Positions 35,600 to 46,180 of a stretch of 64,000 bases of DNA are shown piece by piece. Origin of the DNA: Listeria goaensis (GTDB lineage Bacteria; Bacillota; Bacilli; Lactobacillales; Listeriaceae). The notes beneath the pieces were generated by a model that made no database searches, was not told where the DNA came from, and worked only from the letters and a program-made list of their open reading frames with translations. The DNA lies in contig NZ_FYBQ01000007.1 in the NCBI RefSeq assembly GCF_900186125.1, positions 88,183-152,182 of the forward strand, in the 5' to 3' direction. The stretch's first letter is position 1; every line of letters starts with the position of its first letter. The translations under genes and the position numbers were made by a program.

Positions 35600-35638
35600 C
35601 CTCTAAAAGTTAGAGTTTTTAATCTAAACTTTTAGAGG
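35600..35638 (-). terminator. Terminator of the secreted fibronectin-like gene
   Basis: Read on the minus strand, CCTCTAAAAGTTTAGA pairs with the later TCTAACTTTTAGAGG, followed by TCTTTTTATT. Confidence 0.8.
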
Positions 35639-35651
35639 AATAGGCTCTGCT

Positions 35652-36206
35652 TTAATTACTTGGAGCTGTGTAGTAAAGTGGAGCAGTTTTTCCAGATTTA
35701 TTTCCAGCTCTATCGACAGTTTGTAGGTTATAAGTATAAGTTTCTCCTGGTGTAAGGTTTTGATCGGTATACGTAAAACCATCAGTAGTTGCGATTCTTA
35801 TACCATCACGGAACACATTGAAGTAACAACCGACTCCTGAATATTTCCAAGATATGCGGAATTTCAAATCGTTTGTTCCAGGTGTTGTGTAGATTTGAGG
35901 ATAACCGTGACTATAGGTCACAGATCCATCTTTATAAGTAGCTTCAATCCTATATTTATATGTAGTTCCATGTGCAAGACCCATATCATAGAAGCCAGTT
36001 CCAAAAGTGGATCCGATTTTCAGCCCATCTCTATAAATTGTGTAGTGATCAATCTCGGCAGTTGCCGCTTGCCAAGTAAGAAGATAAGTTAAATTATTTT
36101 CTGGAACTGCTGCCTCAGCATCTTGTGAAGGTACTACCCAAACAATTGCTGCAACCATTGCTAAAAATAGAAGTGCTGGGAAAAAAGTTTTTTTAATAGT
36201 GTTCAT
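35652..36206 (-). CDS. Secreted protein with two fibronectin type III-like domains
   Basis: A 184-residue exported protein. A signal peptide (about residues 1-33, cleaved near AEA-AVPE) is followed by two related beta domains at about 36-108 and 113-181, each with a W near the start, the paired H/YFNVYRDG-type strand (HYTIYRDG, YFNVFRDG) and a Y-x-Y late strand (YKYRIEA, YTYNLQT). These are fibronectin III hallmarks. There is no LPXTG, GW or other anchor, so it is probably released. The ribosome site is AGAGGAGG. It is monocistronic. Role unknown; carbohydrate- or surface-binding is plausible. Confidence 0.85.
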   Translation of the reverse strand: MNTIKKTFFPALLFLAMVAAIVWVVPSQDAEAAVPENNLTYLLTWQAATAEIDHYTIYRDGLKIGSTFGTGFYDMGLAHGTTYKYRIEATYKDGSVTYSHGYPQIYTTPGTNDLKFRISWKYSGVGCYFNVFRDGIRIATTDGFTYTDQNLTPGETYTYNLQTVDRAGNKSGKTAPLYYTAPSN

Positions 36207-36474
36207 GTAAATCCTCCTCTTTTTTTGTGTTGTTTTCTTTTATATATTATCATACGAAAAAATGAAAATCAATAAAATTATATACAAAAATAAAAACGGC
36301 ATTAAAAAGAGGGGAAAGCCCTAGTCCCAGTCCGTATTCCAACTTTTAGAGTTTTAAGTGAAATGAGAAAGTCTGGTCAAAATAAAAAGCATGCAACCAG
36401 TAGGGCCAATTTCAAAATGGCGTGATTACCGGTTTCATGCTTTTTATTTTTAAAATCTAATTATCTCCAAAAGG
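36207..36474. other. Intergenic gap with no gene
   Basis: About 268 bases of AT-rich sequence between two minus-strand genes. It holds the promoter region of the secreted fibronectin-like gene (36207-36300, low complexity) and, towards 36384-36445, the gshF terminator. I see no supported open frame or other signal. Confidence 0.7.
36384..36445 (-). terminator. Terminator of gshF
   Basis: AAAAAGCATG and CATGCTTTTT close a long stem whose inner part also pairs (ACCGGTA with the TACTGGT side, GCC with GGC). A T tract follows on the minus strand. Confidence 0.82.
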
Positions 36475-38808
36475 TTATTTAAAAAGATAATCGATAATTT
36501 TATCACCTGTCGCAACACGTTCACCTTTGTAAGGAAACGCATGCATATGAGTAGCAGGATTGAAATTTAGCTCAATAATCGCTGCATTTAAATAGTCAGT
36601 TGGATTAGGTGGCACAATAATATCGACACCACAAATCTTTGCATGGGCAACTTTTGCCGCACGAACAGCCAAATCTTTATAGTAAGAATCCATTTCATCA
36701 GTGACGTTAATACTATCACCGCCAGTGCTAATATTTGAGTTTTCCCGGAGATAAACCGTTTGATTTAAATTCGGTATATCCTCCCACATCAACTGCTGCT
36801 GCGAAAGCATCAAGGTTTCTTCAGGCCCTTGTTGGATTTTTTCGAGCGGCTTTAAATGATCTGTCCCGCGTAGTGGATCCGAATTTTTCTCCTCCACAAG
36901 TTCGCGAATCGAGTGAATTCCGTCACCAACAACGTTAGCCGGAATTCGTTTTAGCACCGCCACCACTTCATCACCCATTACAAGAAAACGATATTCATCG
37001 CCAGGAATGAATTCTTCAATCATAATCGCAGAGTCATGGCTAAACGCAATTTTGATAGCTTCTTCAAAAGCTTCTTTTGTGAAAAAGTTTTTAAAAATGC
37101 TGATGCCTACACCGTAGTTCGTTGATTTAGGCTTAATCACAATTTGTTTTCCTGCGAAATTTGAATAGCTCAAAAGAGCATCCTCTAGCTCAGTATGATT
37201 TTCCCCAAACGGAACACGAATGTCATTTTCAGCCAAAATGCGTTTTGTCACCACTTTATTTTCCATTACAAGTACCGTCACATAATTATCCTTAGACGTC
37301 TTGGTTGCTTGCTTCACAATTTCGCTTTTATCACCAAGTGACAGACGTAAAAAGTTTTCCGACCGGTCTAAAACGTCGACTTTTAAACCTTTCTTCCAGG
37401 CAGATTTCCATAAAATTTGCGTAGAAAGTTCCATGTCTTCCGCGCCGATAAAACGGTATGCTTCGGCATCTGCTTCTTCTAGTGATTCCTTAGCGACATT
37501 TAAATGAAAGTTTAAATAGCCGAGCTCTTTAATTTTTGTCGCAATTTGGGCGGAAATCGTTTCTGCAGGGTTAGCCAGACGTTCTTTTTGAAGTGAAATG
37601 ACGTCTTGCAGCTCCTTATCGTCTGGGACAAGCTCTGAAAGGAACGTCGACATTTTGTTTAATTCTAGCAAACCAGCCTCTAAAAATGGAGTTTCCACAT
37701 GGTCACAACCCATAATAGGTGGTTGTGCAAGGCCGAAAAGTGCAATTTTCTCCTCATTATCATCAGATATCTGCTGATTATCAGGGCAAAGTCGATTATT
37801 TTCAGAAAGCAAACCAGTAATTAAGAACAGATGAATAAAATGCAAAGTTTCCTTGGAAATCCCATTTTTCTCAAGTGGATTTAAATCGATTGCGCGAATT
37901 TCAATATATTCAACGCCTTGTTCAGCTAGGCTTTCAAGCGTTTGGTCGGTATGGCTATTTTTTAACCGAATAGGATTGTAAAATTCACGCATACTATTAA
38001 TTCGACCATTTTCAATGTGGCTAGCAATTGAGGAAATGTAGCCATCAAAAGAATCATAATCAATATGCAAGGAATCTTTGTTTTTATAGCCCGCAGAGCT
38101 GTTTCGTAAGGAAATGCCGTCTTTTATAATACTCGCATTATCCGCAGTTTTCACAGCATCAGGAACGGTCGTAAAGCCGTCCATATAGGCAGGGCCGCCG
38201 CCCGTTAAGTAAATCAATAACCAGCGATTTTTCATAAAATATTTGGCCACTTTTAAGTAAATCTGATTTTTAAAAGCCTGAAACGTCTCATTTTCCTTGC
38301 GAAACGCTTGAAAAAGCTCTTTCAAAAAATCATCAGAAAAAGAGAAATTGTAATGAATGCCAGATAAAAGCTGGATTTTCTTGCCGTACTCCACCGCTAA
38401 ATGTTCGCGGTAAAGGCGATTTGGATGATCCTTTGTCTGGTATTCGGCAATCGGAATGTCCTCCTCGGCCGGAATAAGGGCAGGGTTGCTGTTTGGCCAA
38501 AGCTGCTCATTTTCAGGAAGCGCCAGCGAAACAATATTATGCAAATTTGTAATCGCATTATAAACATCCTCCACAGAATCGCAGACAGGCGTAATCATTT
38601 CAACTTGGCTTTCCGAAAAATCGGTTTTAATATATGGATTTTCTTCTTTTGGTCCAAAAATAGAGGGATGCTTGGTTAGCGCTAGATGCCCACTAGGCGT
38701 CACGCGTAAGTTTTCCTTTTCCAATCCGAAATGTCCCGAAAAAAGTTGTTTAGCTAAAAGAGGGTTTTTTTTAATAAAAGAAATGTACTGTGAATCTAAG
38801 TTAATCAT
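36475..38808 (-). CDS. gshF: Bifunctional glutamate-cysteine ligase/glutathione synthetase GshF
   Basis: A 777-residue fusion making glutathione from Glu, Cys and Gly in one protein. Residues 1 to about 480 are the GshA-like ligase (FGLEKENLRVT near the start, the segment GGGPAYMDGFT, YIEIRAIDLNP). Residues about 490-777 are an ATP-grasp domain (IVIKPKSTNYGVGISI, MIEEFIPGDEYRFLVMGDEV, IIELNFNPATHMHAFPYKG). GAGGTGA precedes the ATG. In Listeria glutathione matters in stress defence and is the activator of PrfA in L. monocytogenes. It is a single gene on the minus strand. Confidence 0.97.
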   Translation of the reverse strand: MINLDSQYISFIKKNPLLAKQLFSGHFGLEKENLRVTPSGHLALTKHPSIFGPKEENPYIKTDFSESQVEMITPVCDSVEDVYNAITNLHNIVSLALPENEQLWPNSNPALIPAEEDIPIAEYQTKDHPNRLYREHLAVEYGKKIQLLSGIHYNFSFSDDFLKELFQAFRKENETFQAFKNQIYLKVAKYFMKNRWLLIYLTGGGPAYMDGFTTVPDAVKTADNASIIKDGISLRNSSAGYKNKDSLHIDYDSFDGYISSIASHIENGRINSMREFYNPIRLKNSHTDQTLESLAEQGVEYIEIRAIDLNPLEKNGISKETLHFIHLFLITGLLSENNRLCPDNQQISDDNEEKIALFGLAQPPIMGCDHVETPFLEAGLLELNKMSTFLSELVPDDKELQDVISLQKERLANPAETISAQIATKIKELGYLNFHLNVAKESLEEADAEAYRFIGAEDMELSTQILWKSAWKKGLKVDVLDRSENFLRLSLGDKSEIVKQATKTSKDNYVTVLVMENKVVTKRILAENDIRVPFGENHTELEDALLSYSNFAGKQIVIKPKSTNYGVGISIFKNFFTKEAFEEAIKIAFSHDSAIMIEEFIPGDEYRFLVMGDEVVAVLKRIPANVVGDGIHSIRELVEEKNSDPLRGTDHLKPLEKIQQGPEETLMLSQQQLMWEDIPNLNQTVYLRENSNISTGGDSINVTDEMDSYYKDLAVRAAKVAHAKICGVDIIVPPNPTDYLNAAIIELNFNPATHMHAFPYKGERVATGDKIIDYLFK

Positions 38809-38958
38809 GTTTTCACCTCAGGCGCGTTTATTTTCATACTCAATATTACAACAAAGCGAGTGAATAGTATAACAATTGGTTTGTGAAATACTTTAATAGT
38901 TACACTGCTTTCATGTATAATAAATGGGTGAGTATATTTTTGGAAGGAATGGGATATT

Positions 38959-39846
38959 ATGCGCGTAGAAAACATCAAAAAAGTTATTGATAACAACATT
39001 GTGTTACAAAATATTTCTTTTGAGTTAAAGCCGGGTGAAATTACAGCGCTTATCGGACGAAATGGTGTCGGAAAAACAACTTTATTCAGCACGATAATAG
39101 GGATTTTTTTGCCAGATGAAGGAAAAGTCACAATTGATGGCGAGAATATTTTAAATAAGCCAGCTTTAAAGCGAGAAATCTTCTTTTTAGAAGATAGTAT
39201 GAATTATTTTAACTCTCATAATGTCAAGACGATTGTAAAACTATACCGCTCAATTTATACGGATTTCGATGAATTTTATTTTCAAGAGCTAATGGAACGT
39301 TTTGACATGAAGATGGACACCAAAATCATTTCTTTTTCAAAAGGTAGGAAAGCGTTATTCTTTATGATTTTAGCTTTTTCCTTAAATGTGAAATATTTAC
39401 TTTTAGATGAGCCGATGGAAGGGCTTGACGTCATGATTAAACGTGACATTTTGAATTTTATTTTAGAGCAGGCGAAGGAGAAACATACAAGCGTTATAGT
39501 CGCCTCGCATCGCCTAGACGAGCTTGACGAAATTGCTGACCGTGTTTTACTTCTAAAAGGCGCATCGCTTGAACTGGATTTGTATTTGGAAGAATTTAGG
39601 CAGCAGACAATGAAAATTCAAGTCGCTTTTAAAACAAAAGGTGTGCCGGATTTTGTTAAGCAGGAAGCGAAACTGCTTTACCGGAATGGACGAATCTTTA
39701 CGATTTACGTATCACAAGATAAAGAGGATTTTTTAGAGCGCTTAAAACGAGAACAAGTCCTTCTCTTGGAGGAAATGACCATGACGATGGAGGACATTTT
39801 CACCTTTTATTTAGCAGAAGAAAAGATTTCGTACTTAGAGTTATAA
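38959..39846 (+). CDS. ABC transporter ATP-binding protein
   Basis: A 295-residue ATPase of an export-type ABC system. Walker A is GRNGVGKTT (about residues 34-42) and Walker B LLLDEPMEGLD. The signature motif is degenerate, reading FSKGRKAL in place of LSGGQ. A 60-residue C-terminal extension ends YLAEEKISYLEL. It is 12 bases from the permease gene and forms a three-gene operon with it and a DUF1129 gene. The closest relatives by architecture are YtrB/BcrA-like transporters. Cargo unknown. Confidence 0.9.
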   Translation: MRVENIKKVIDNNIVLQNISFELKPGEITALIGRNGVGKTTLFSTIIGIFLPDEGKVTIDGENILNKPALKREIFFLEDSMNYFNSHNVKTIVKLYRSIYTDFDEFYFQELMERFDMKMDTKIISFSKGRKALFFMILAFSLNVKYLLLDEPMEGLDVMIKRDILNFILEQAKEKHTSVIVASHRLDELDEIADRVLLLKGASLELDLYLEEFRQQTMKIQVAFKTKGVPDFVKQEAKLLYRNGRIFTIYVSQDKEDFLERLKREQVLLLEEMTMTMEDIFTFYLAEEKISYLEL

Positions 39847-39858
39847 GGAGGAAAAAAT

Positions 39859-40992
39859 ATGTTTTCAAAAGGATTGTGGTACAAGGAGTGGCAAAGCGCT
39901 AGATGGATTTTAGTTCTTCTTGTTATCATGTTTTTTATCGGGATTTTTGGCGGGCTGATGACGGATGCGAATACGTGGGCAGATACGCGCGACTATTATC
40001 ATTCTGAAAGTTTCCAAAAAGAACAGGAAAGTGACCCCGATTTGCAGCTTTCCAAAGAAGAAATTAAAACGAATTTAACGATTGTTTATTTGAATCCACT
40101 ATTTCCAGAGTTGGTAAACCCAAAATATGAGGATATAAGTCCTTATTACATATCATTTACAGGATCGATTTTCTTTGACATCATTAAGATTGCTGTCTTT
40201 GCTCTTGGATTATTTATCGTTGCCTTTGAGCGGTTCACACGCAAAAATCGCTTTACCGCCATGTTGCCATACAAAAGACGCCACGTTATATCGGTCAAAA
40301 TGTTGCTAGGCATCAGCGCAATTACAGTCGGTCTCCTCAGTTCTTTAGGGGCGGGAATGCTTTACTTTCAGGCTAAAATACCAGCCGAATATCTTGACTG
40401 GGAAAAAACGAAATTGCTTCACGACATTTTAGGAGCCTACCTAAGTTTTATTTTAATTTTCTTAGTAGCCGTCATTATCGGCTTATGTATTGCTTCGCCA
40501 GTTGCGAGCGTTTTAATAGGTGTTGGTGCGCTTCTCTTCCCAGTGTTGCTTATCGCCAGCCTAGACAAAATGTATATGATTTTAAATCGCAATAAGGGTG
40601 AATTAGATATGTCATCGCTCATTTTACGTGAGGACTATTTGAAAGTCTTCTCGCCGTTTGATATGCAGTTAAAATCAGTCGGCCCGCTTTGGTTTTTCTT
40701 TGCACTAATGATTGCATGTGTTATTTTCGCCATTTGGCTATTTAATAACCAAAAATTGGAACGCAATGGCCAATTGTTCGCGTTTGGCTGGGTGAAATGG
40801 ATTGTGTATTTCTTTTTCGCGCTCAGTTCAGGTTTATTTGTTGCCAATGCTACGGATGGCAATGTAGAAAGTGGTATTTCCTTGTCCCTTTATCTCAGTA
40901 TTGCAATTGTCGTCCTTTTCATTGCCTTTTTCGCAGCAATATGGATTGTTCGGCGCTATAATGCGTATTTCCAAATGGCAAAATCAAGTTGA
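39859..40992 (+). CDS. ABC transporter permease, six-helix type
   Basis: A 377-residue membrane subunit partnered with the preceding ATPase. It has one helix at about 15-35, a large extracellular loop (residues 36-100, rich in Asp/Glu and Tyr), then five or six helices. The spacing and an AGGAGG ribosome site suggest one operon. The architecture resembles ABC-2-type permeases of YtrC/YtrD class. The following gene at 41079 encodes a third, DUF1129-like membrane protein, 86 bases on. Substrate not inferable. Confidence 0.85.
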   Translation: MFSKGLWYKEWQSARWILVLLVIMFFIGIFGGLMTDANTWADTRDYYHSESFQKEQESDPDLQLSKEEIKTNLTIVYLNPLFPELVNPKYEDISPYYISFTGSIFFDIIKIAVFALGLFIVAFERFTRKNRFTAMLPYKRRHVISVKMLLGISAITVGLLSSLGAGMLYFQAKIPAEYLDWEKTKLLHDILGAYLSFILIFLVAVIIGLCIASPVASVLIGVGALLFPVLLIASLDKMYMILNRNKGELDMSSLILREDYLKVFSPFDMQLKSVGPLWFFFALMIACVIFAIWLFNNQKLERNGQLFAFGWVKWIVYFFFALSSGLFVANATDGNVESGISLSLYLSIAIVVLFIAFFAAIWIVRRYNAYFQMAKSS

Positions 40993-41078
40993 AATAATAT
41001 CGCGTTTTAGAAAAAGTTTAGGTATAATAGAGTTTGTAGGAAAAGAATTCAGCTTGAAAATTAGGAGGAATTAATTTA

Positions 41079-41735
41079 GTGACTACTGAAACGACAAACA
41101 TTTCTTTAGCCGAGCAAAAAGAAAAGCTCACAAAAAAGAACTTGCAATATGTACAAGAAGTTGAAAAACATTTACGTCAGACGGGTTACCCAGAAGTACA
41201 GCAAGAAAGTATTCTTATTGAAATGACAGAAAAAATCTTGGCGGAACAAAAACAAGGCGTAACGGCCCGCAAATTGTTTGACTTAACACCGACAGAATAT
41301 GTCACTTCTTTAACGGTTAAAGCAGCACGTGCTGAAGCGGCACCAAATACAAGCAAATGGTGGCTTGGTTTAGACGGAGGCTTACTCGTTCTGGGCGCAA
41401 TGATGCTTATTTCAGGATTGAGTGCTTATTTCCAAGGACAAACTTTAGGATTAGCTGTTCTCCTTATAACGGGTATTATAGGTGGTTTCGCCATGATTAT
41501 TTTACGCCGTTATGCAACAGAAATGCGTGCAGGAAGAAAAGGTGGAACACTTCGCTACATATTAATGGCCGTCCTAGTTATCGCACTGTGGATGTTCATT
41601 ATGACGATTGTTCAAATTACAGTTCCACCAGCAATTAACGTTGCGTTAGATCCAACGGTCATGGTCATTGCCGGAGCTGCCATTCTAGCACTTAGATGGT
41701 ACATTAAAAGAAAGAAAAACATTCCATCATTATAA
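41079..41735 (+). CDS. DUF1129-like membrane protein
   Basis: A 218-residue protein: an N-terminal soluble helical part (residues 1-95, with KNLQYVQEVEKHLRQTGYPE and EMTEKILAEQKQG, the start typical of DUF1129) and four hydrophobic helices (about 97-205), then a basic tail. GTG start after AGGAGGAAT. DUF1129 proteins commonly accompany ABC genes in Firmicutes. Probably an accessory of the upstream exporter. Function unproven. Confidence 0.8.
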   Translation: MTTETTNISLAEQKEKLTKKNLQYVQEVEKHLRQTGYPEVQQESILIEMTEKILAEQKQGVTARKLFDLTPTEYVTSLTVKAARAEAAPNTSKWWLGLDGGLLVLGAMMLISGLSAYFQGQTLGLAVLLITGIIGGFAMIILRRYATEMRAGRKGGTLRYILMAVLVIALWMFIMTIVQITVPPAINVALDPTVMVIAGAAILALRWYIKRKKNIPSL

Positions 41736-41743
41736 AATAAGAA

Positions 41744-41771
41744 GGAAGCAGGTTGAAATCAACCTGCTTCC
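41744..41771 (+). terminator. Perfect hairpin after the ABC/DUF1129 operon
   Basis: GGAAGCAGGTT and AACCTGCTTCC form an 11-bp stem with a six-base loop. No strong T run follows; the Noc site starts nearby. Confidence 0.65.
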
Positions 41772-41778
41772 TATGATT

Positions 41779-41792
41779 ATTTCCCGGGAAAT
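41779..41792. other. Noc-binding site (NBS) 2
   Basis: ATTTCCCGGGAAAT, identical to the first NBS and centred in a 26-bp perfect palindrome (41773-41798) upstream of the RpiR regulator gene. Confidence 0.9.
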
Positions 41793-41818
41793 AATCATGA
41801 CAAATCGGGGGGAATATG

Positions 41819-42547
41819 ATGTTTTCCTATGAAATTATTAAGCAATTTACGGAAACAGAACAACATCTATACCGTTTTATTATGGAAAATCGGGATAAAG
41901 TTATGTTTATGCGAGTGAGAGAACTTTCAGAAGCGACACATGTTTCGCCAGCTTCAATTGTTCGTTTTACACGAAAACTTGGATTTGACGGCTTTTCAGA
42001 ATTTAAAGTTCAATTAAAACAAGAAGCTAAATCAAATAGTAAGAGGAAAACAGCGGATACAGTTGAGGTTTTGGAAGAGTTTTTTGAGCGGACGTTAAAT
42101 CGTGACTATGACAAGCAATTGGATGCTGCAGTTAGCATGATTCAGCAAGCAAGCCTGGTTGTGTTTTTCGGGATAGGGACATCAGGGATTCTAGCAGAAT
42201 ATGGCTCCCGTTATTTCTCCAACTTGAAAAAAAGAACCTTTTATATTAAAGACCCCTTTTACCCCAATCCTGGAGAGCAGTTTGAGAATGCTGTTATGAT
42301 TATTTTATCGGTATCTGGTGAAACAGATCAAGTCATTTTGCAGGCGCAGAACATGCGCGAGTATGGCAGTAAAATTATTAGCATTACGAACACAACAAAG
42401 AACACGCTTGCAGGGCTTTCAGATGTAAATATTCCGTACTTTGTGACGCCAGAAATGGTTGACCGGACAAATATTACGACTCAAATTCCTGTGTTGTTTT
42501 TGCTAGAATCGATGGCAAAACGTACATATAATCAAGAACATGCCTAA
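41819..42547 (+). CDS. MurR/RpiR family transcriptional regulator
   Basis: A 242-residue sugar-responsive regulator. The HTH-6 domain is at about 1-80 (RVRELSEATHVSPASIVRFTRKLGFDGFSEFKVQLKQE) and a SIS sugar-phosphate-binding domain at about 105-235 (VVFFGIGTSGILAEYGSRYF, ILSVSGETDQVI, IISITNTTKNTLAGLSD). The preceding ATG (41816) is in frame; the second ATG gives a better six-base spacing from GGGGGGA. It is convergent with the beta-glucoside PTS operon, which it likely controls, possibly through the phased GTTTCA elements before bglA. Confidence 0.9.
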   Translation: MFSYEIIKQFTETEQHLYRFIMENRDKVMFMRVRELSEATHVSPASIVRFTRKLGFDGFSEFKVQLKQEAKSNSKRKTADTVEVLEEFFERTLNRDYDKQLDAAVSMIQQASLVVFFGIGTSGILAEYGSRYFSNLKKRTFYIKDPFYPNPGEQFENAVMIILSVSGETDQVILQAQNMREYGSKIISITNTTKNTLAGLSDVNIPYFVTPEMVDRTNITTQIPVLFLLESMAKRTYNQEHA

Positions 42548-42583
42548 AAAAGAAAGTTCTCCTTCTTGAGAACTTTCTTTTTT
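42546..42583. terminator. Bidirectional terminator between RpiR and PTS EIIC genes
   Basis: AAAAAAGAAAGTTCTC and GAGAACTTTCTTTTTT form a perfect stem with a six-base loop, with T runs on both strands. Confidence 0.92.
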
Positions 42584-42599
42584 GGTGCGCGCGATTTAA

Positions 42600-43976
42600 T
42601 TATTCATTTACAACTTCGGGCTTTGTTTTCTCAGCCGATTCGGTTGCTTTAGCGTCCATTGCAGCATCAGACGCGGCTACTTTATTCGAAATAATAACAA
42701 ATGGTAAATAAATGACAGTTGCGATGGCCAGGCAGAGTAGTCCAACCAGTAGAGCTAGCCAGTTTCCACCTGTTCCGAGGAAAGGAATCAGCGGGCCTGG
42801 AGTTGTCCAAGGCACTTGATAAGCAATCGGTGGAATGATTTTCGTTGCTACAAAGAAATACCCAACTAGTGTAGTGACTGCCGGTACGACGATAAAAGGA
42901 ATAAACATAATCGGGTTTAATACAATTGGTAGCCCGAAAATGACAGGCTCGTTAATATTGAAAAGCCCGGGCGCAATAGAAAGCTTGGCAATATCACGAT
43001 GATCAGCGCGGCGAGAGGCAATGAAGATGGCGATTAAAAGACCAAGCGTCATTCCAGAGCCGCCGTAGTTAGAAAAAGCATCATTTAAGCCAGCCCAAGT
43101 TGCCGGGTATGGTGCGCCCCAAGCCGATCCATGTTCCGAAACGTAAGATAAGTTTGCTAAGTTTGGTTCAGTGAAAATGGTATCACGAATCGCAGCAACT
43201 GTATTTGGACCATGAATACCAAGAATCCAAAGCAAGTTCGAAATAAAGCCAAGAATTAAGACGGAGTAAACATTTGTCCCCATATCTTTAAGTGGTGATT
43301 GAATGACTTTATACACCAAATCGTGAAGTCCCGCTGGAGCAATCAGCGAAATAAGGTAATTTAAAACAGAGAAGAGAATCATGACAATAATAACCGGTAC
43401 AAGCACTCTAAACGAGCGTGAAACCGCTGGCGGCACTTGGGGCGGCATTTTAATTGCTAACCGCTCGTTACGTGCTAACCGACTGAAAACTTCCCCAGTA
43501 ATAAGACCAACAATTAGAGCGACGAAAAGCCCTTGGGCACCTAAGAATTTGATAGTTAAGTAAGCTTGTTCCTCAACCATCGTGTACGGCGTATAGATTA
43601 TGAAGAATGCCCCAATAGCTGTAAGACCACATAAGAGCTCATCTTGTTTAAAAAAGATTGCCAAGTTTCGTGCCACTAAAAAAACAATCAAAATGGCCAT
43701 TATGTTGGTGGAGCCCTGTAAAATAGGAGCAAAGACGGCTTGTGCTTCCGCTAAATTGGGAAAAATCTTACCAAGAAATAAAATTTTAGCGATAAATCCG
43801 TCTGGAGATAGGACTGCAAAGTTAAGTAAAATAATGATTGAACCAGCCATAATTAAAGGGAAAACTAAAATGAATGCATCACGAATGGCTGCAATGTGGC
43901 GTTGTGAATTTAGCTTGTTTGCCACGGGAACTAAAAAGCGCTCCATACCATGCTCAAATTTGGTCATCATACTCAT
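42600..43976 (-). CDS. PTS EIIC component, lactose/cellobiose (CelB/LicC) family
   Basis: A 458-residue integral membrane permease of a phosphotransferase system. The N-terminus (ERFLVPVANKLNSQRHIAAIRDAF) and the substrate-loop segment GLFNINEPVIFGLPIVLNP are the standard lactose/cellobiose EIIC signatures. It has about ten membrane helices. It is the last gene of a bglA-EIIB-EIIC operon read on the minus strand. No EIIA gene is in the cluster, so a shared EIIA must serve. Likely transports cellobiose or another beta-glucoside. Confidence 0.94.
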   Translation of the reverse strand: MSMMTKFEHGMERFLVPVANKLNSQRHIAAIRDAFILVFPLIMAGSIIILLNFAVLSPDGFIAKILFLGKIFPNLAEAQAVFAPILQGSTNIMAILIVFLVARNLAIFFKQDELLCGLTAIGAFFIIYTPYTMVEEQAYLTIKFLGAQGLFVALIVGLITGEVFSRLARNERLAIKMPPQVPPAVSRSFRVLVPVIIVMILFSVLNYLISLIAPAGLHDLVYKVIQSPLKDMGTNVYSVLILGFISNLLWILGIHGPNTVAAIRDTIFTEPNLANLSYVSEHGSAWGAPYPATWAGLNDAFSNYGGSGMTLGLLIAIFIASRRADHRDIAKLSIAPGLFNINEPVIFGLPIVLNPIMFIPFIVVPAVTTLVGYFFVATKIIPPIAYQVPWTTPGPLIPFLGTGGNWLALLVGLLCLAIATVIYLPFVIISNKVAASDAAMDAKATESAEKTKPEVVNE

Positions 43977-44011
43977 TTAAAAAACCTCCCATTTTAAAAA
44001 TCATTTAATTT

Positions 44012-44314
44012 TTAGTGAATTGCAGCAAGCGCCTTCGTTAAGACTGCAGCACCGTTCATTTTACCATAATCAATCATATCAATAACGGTTACAGGTATTC
44101 GGCCAGCAGCCATTTCCTTAATCTGCTTCTCCTGATAGCGAACTTGTGGGCCAAGCATGACGATATCGACATCATTTATTTTATTGCTTGCTTCAGAAAT
44201 CGAGAGCGCTTCAATCGCAACATCCTCCCCAATCTCTTTTGCGTGCGCTTTCATTTTTTCAACTAGCAAACTGGTGGACATTCCTGCTGCACAAACAAGT
44301 AAAATTTGTTTCAT
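44012..44314 (-). CDS. PTS EIIB component, lactose/cellobiose family
   Basis: A 100-residue phosphocarrier. The active-site Cys is C8 in ILLVCAAGMSTSLLV, the characteristic P-loop of EIIB lactose/cellobiose. It accepts phosphate from EIIA and passes it to sugar bound by EIIC. AGGAGG lies before the ATG. It sits 35 bases from the EIIC gene and 52 bases from bglA. Confidence 0.96.
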   Translation of the reverse strand: MKQILLVCAAGMSTSLLVEKMKAHAKEIGEDVAIEALSISEASNKINDVDIVMLGPQVRYQEKQIKEMAAGRIPVTVIDMIDYGKMNGAAVLTKALAAIH

Positions 44315-44366
44315 AGTAAACCTCCTGTTTTTTCTCCGCCCTGCGAAAAGGGCGGAGGAGTAGCAC

Positions 44367-45866
<1,500 letters not shown>

Positions 45867-45885
45867 TTATTTCTAAACGTAAATA

Positions 45886-45955
45886 GTTTCATGCCTTTCT
45901 GGTCATTGTTTCATGTGATTGGTAAAAGTTTCAAAACTGAAACAACATGTTTCAT
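45886..45955. promoter_or_regulatory. Four helically phased GTTTCA elements between bglA and a small gene
   Basis: GTTTCA begins at 45886, 45908, 45928 and 45949, spacings of 22, 20 and 21 bases, or about two DNA turns each. The third is part of a perfect dyad GTTTCAAAACTGAAAC (45928-45943). They sit upstream of bglA on one side and directly abut a TTGACA promoter on the other. Candidate binding array for the nearby RpiR regulator. Confidence 0.6.
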
Positions 45956-45983
45956 TGACAAAATGCCAAAATCAAGTTATTCT
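45955..45983 (+). promoter_or_regulatory. Strong promoter of the 38-codon small gene
   Basis: TTGACA (45955-45960) and TATTCT (45978-45983) with a 17-base spacer, immediately after the last GTTTCA element. Confidence 0.8.
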
Positions 45984-46015
45984 GTAAGAAATAAATTAAA
46001 AGTGAGGTGAGATCG

Positions 46016-46132
46016 ATGTTTCTTTCAAAGGCACAAGCAAGTTTAGTTGAATTCTTATATATTGTTCGTGCGCTTTTTTCCATTTTCGCATTTACAGGGG
46101 ACAAGTATGCCCAGTTTTCAGTAAATGCATAG
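46016..46132 (+). CDS. Small hydrophobic protein or leader peptide (38 residues)
   Basis: A 38-codon frame with start ATG preceded by GTGAGGTGAG at ideal distance. Its product begins MFLSKAQASLVEFLYIVRAL and is hydrophobic in the middle (about residues 10-27), which fits a single membrane-associated helix. It has a consensus promoter 33 bases upstream and an intrinsic terminator 49 bases downstream, so it is its own about 220-nt transcript. It could be a small membrane protein or part of a dual-function RNA. I do not recognise it. Confidence 0.6.
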   Translation: MFLSKAQASLVEFLYIVRALFSIFAFTGDKYAQFSVNA

Positions 46133-46180
46133 ATGGAATTTGAAGAGAAGCATGGATCTCATTTTGAATAAATGGGAAGG

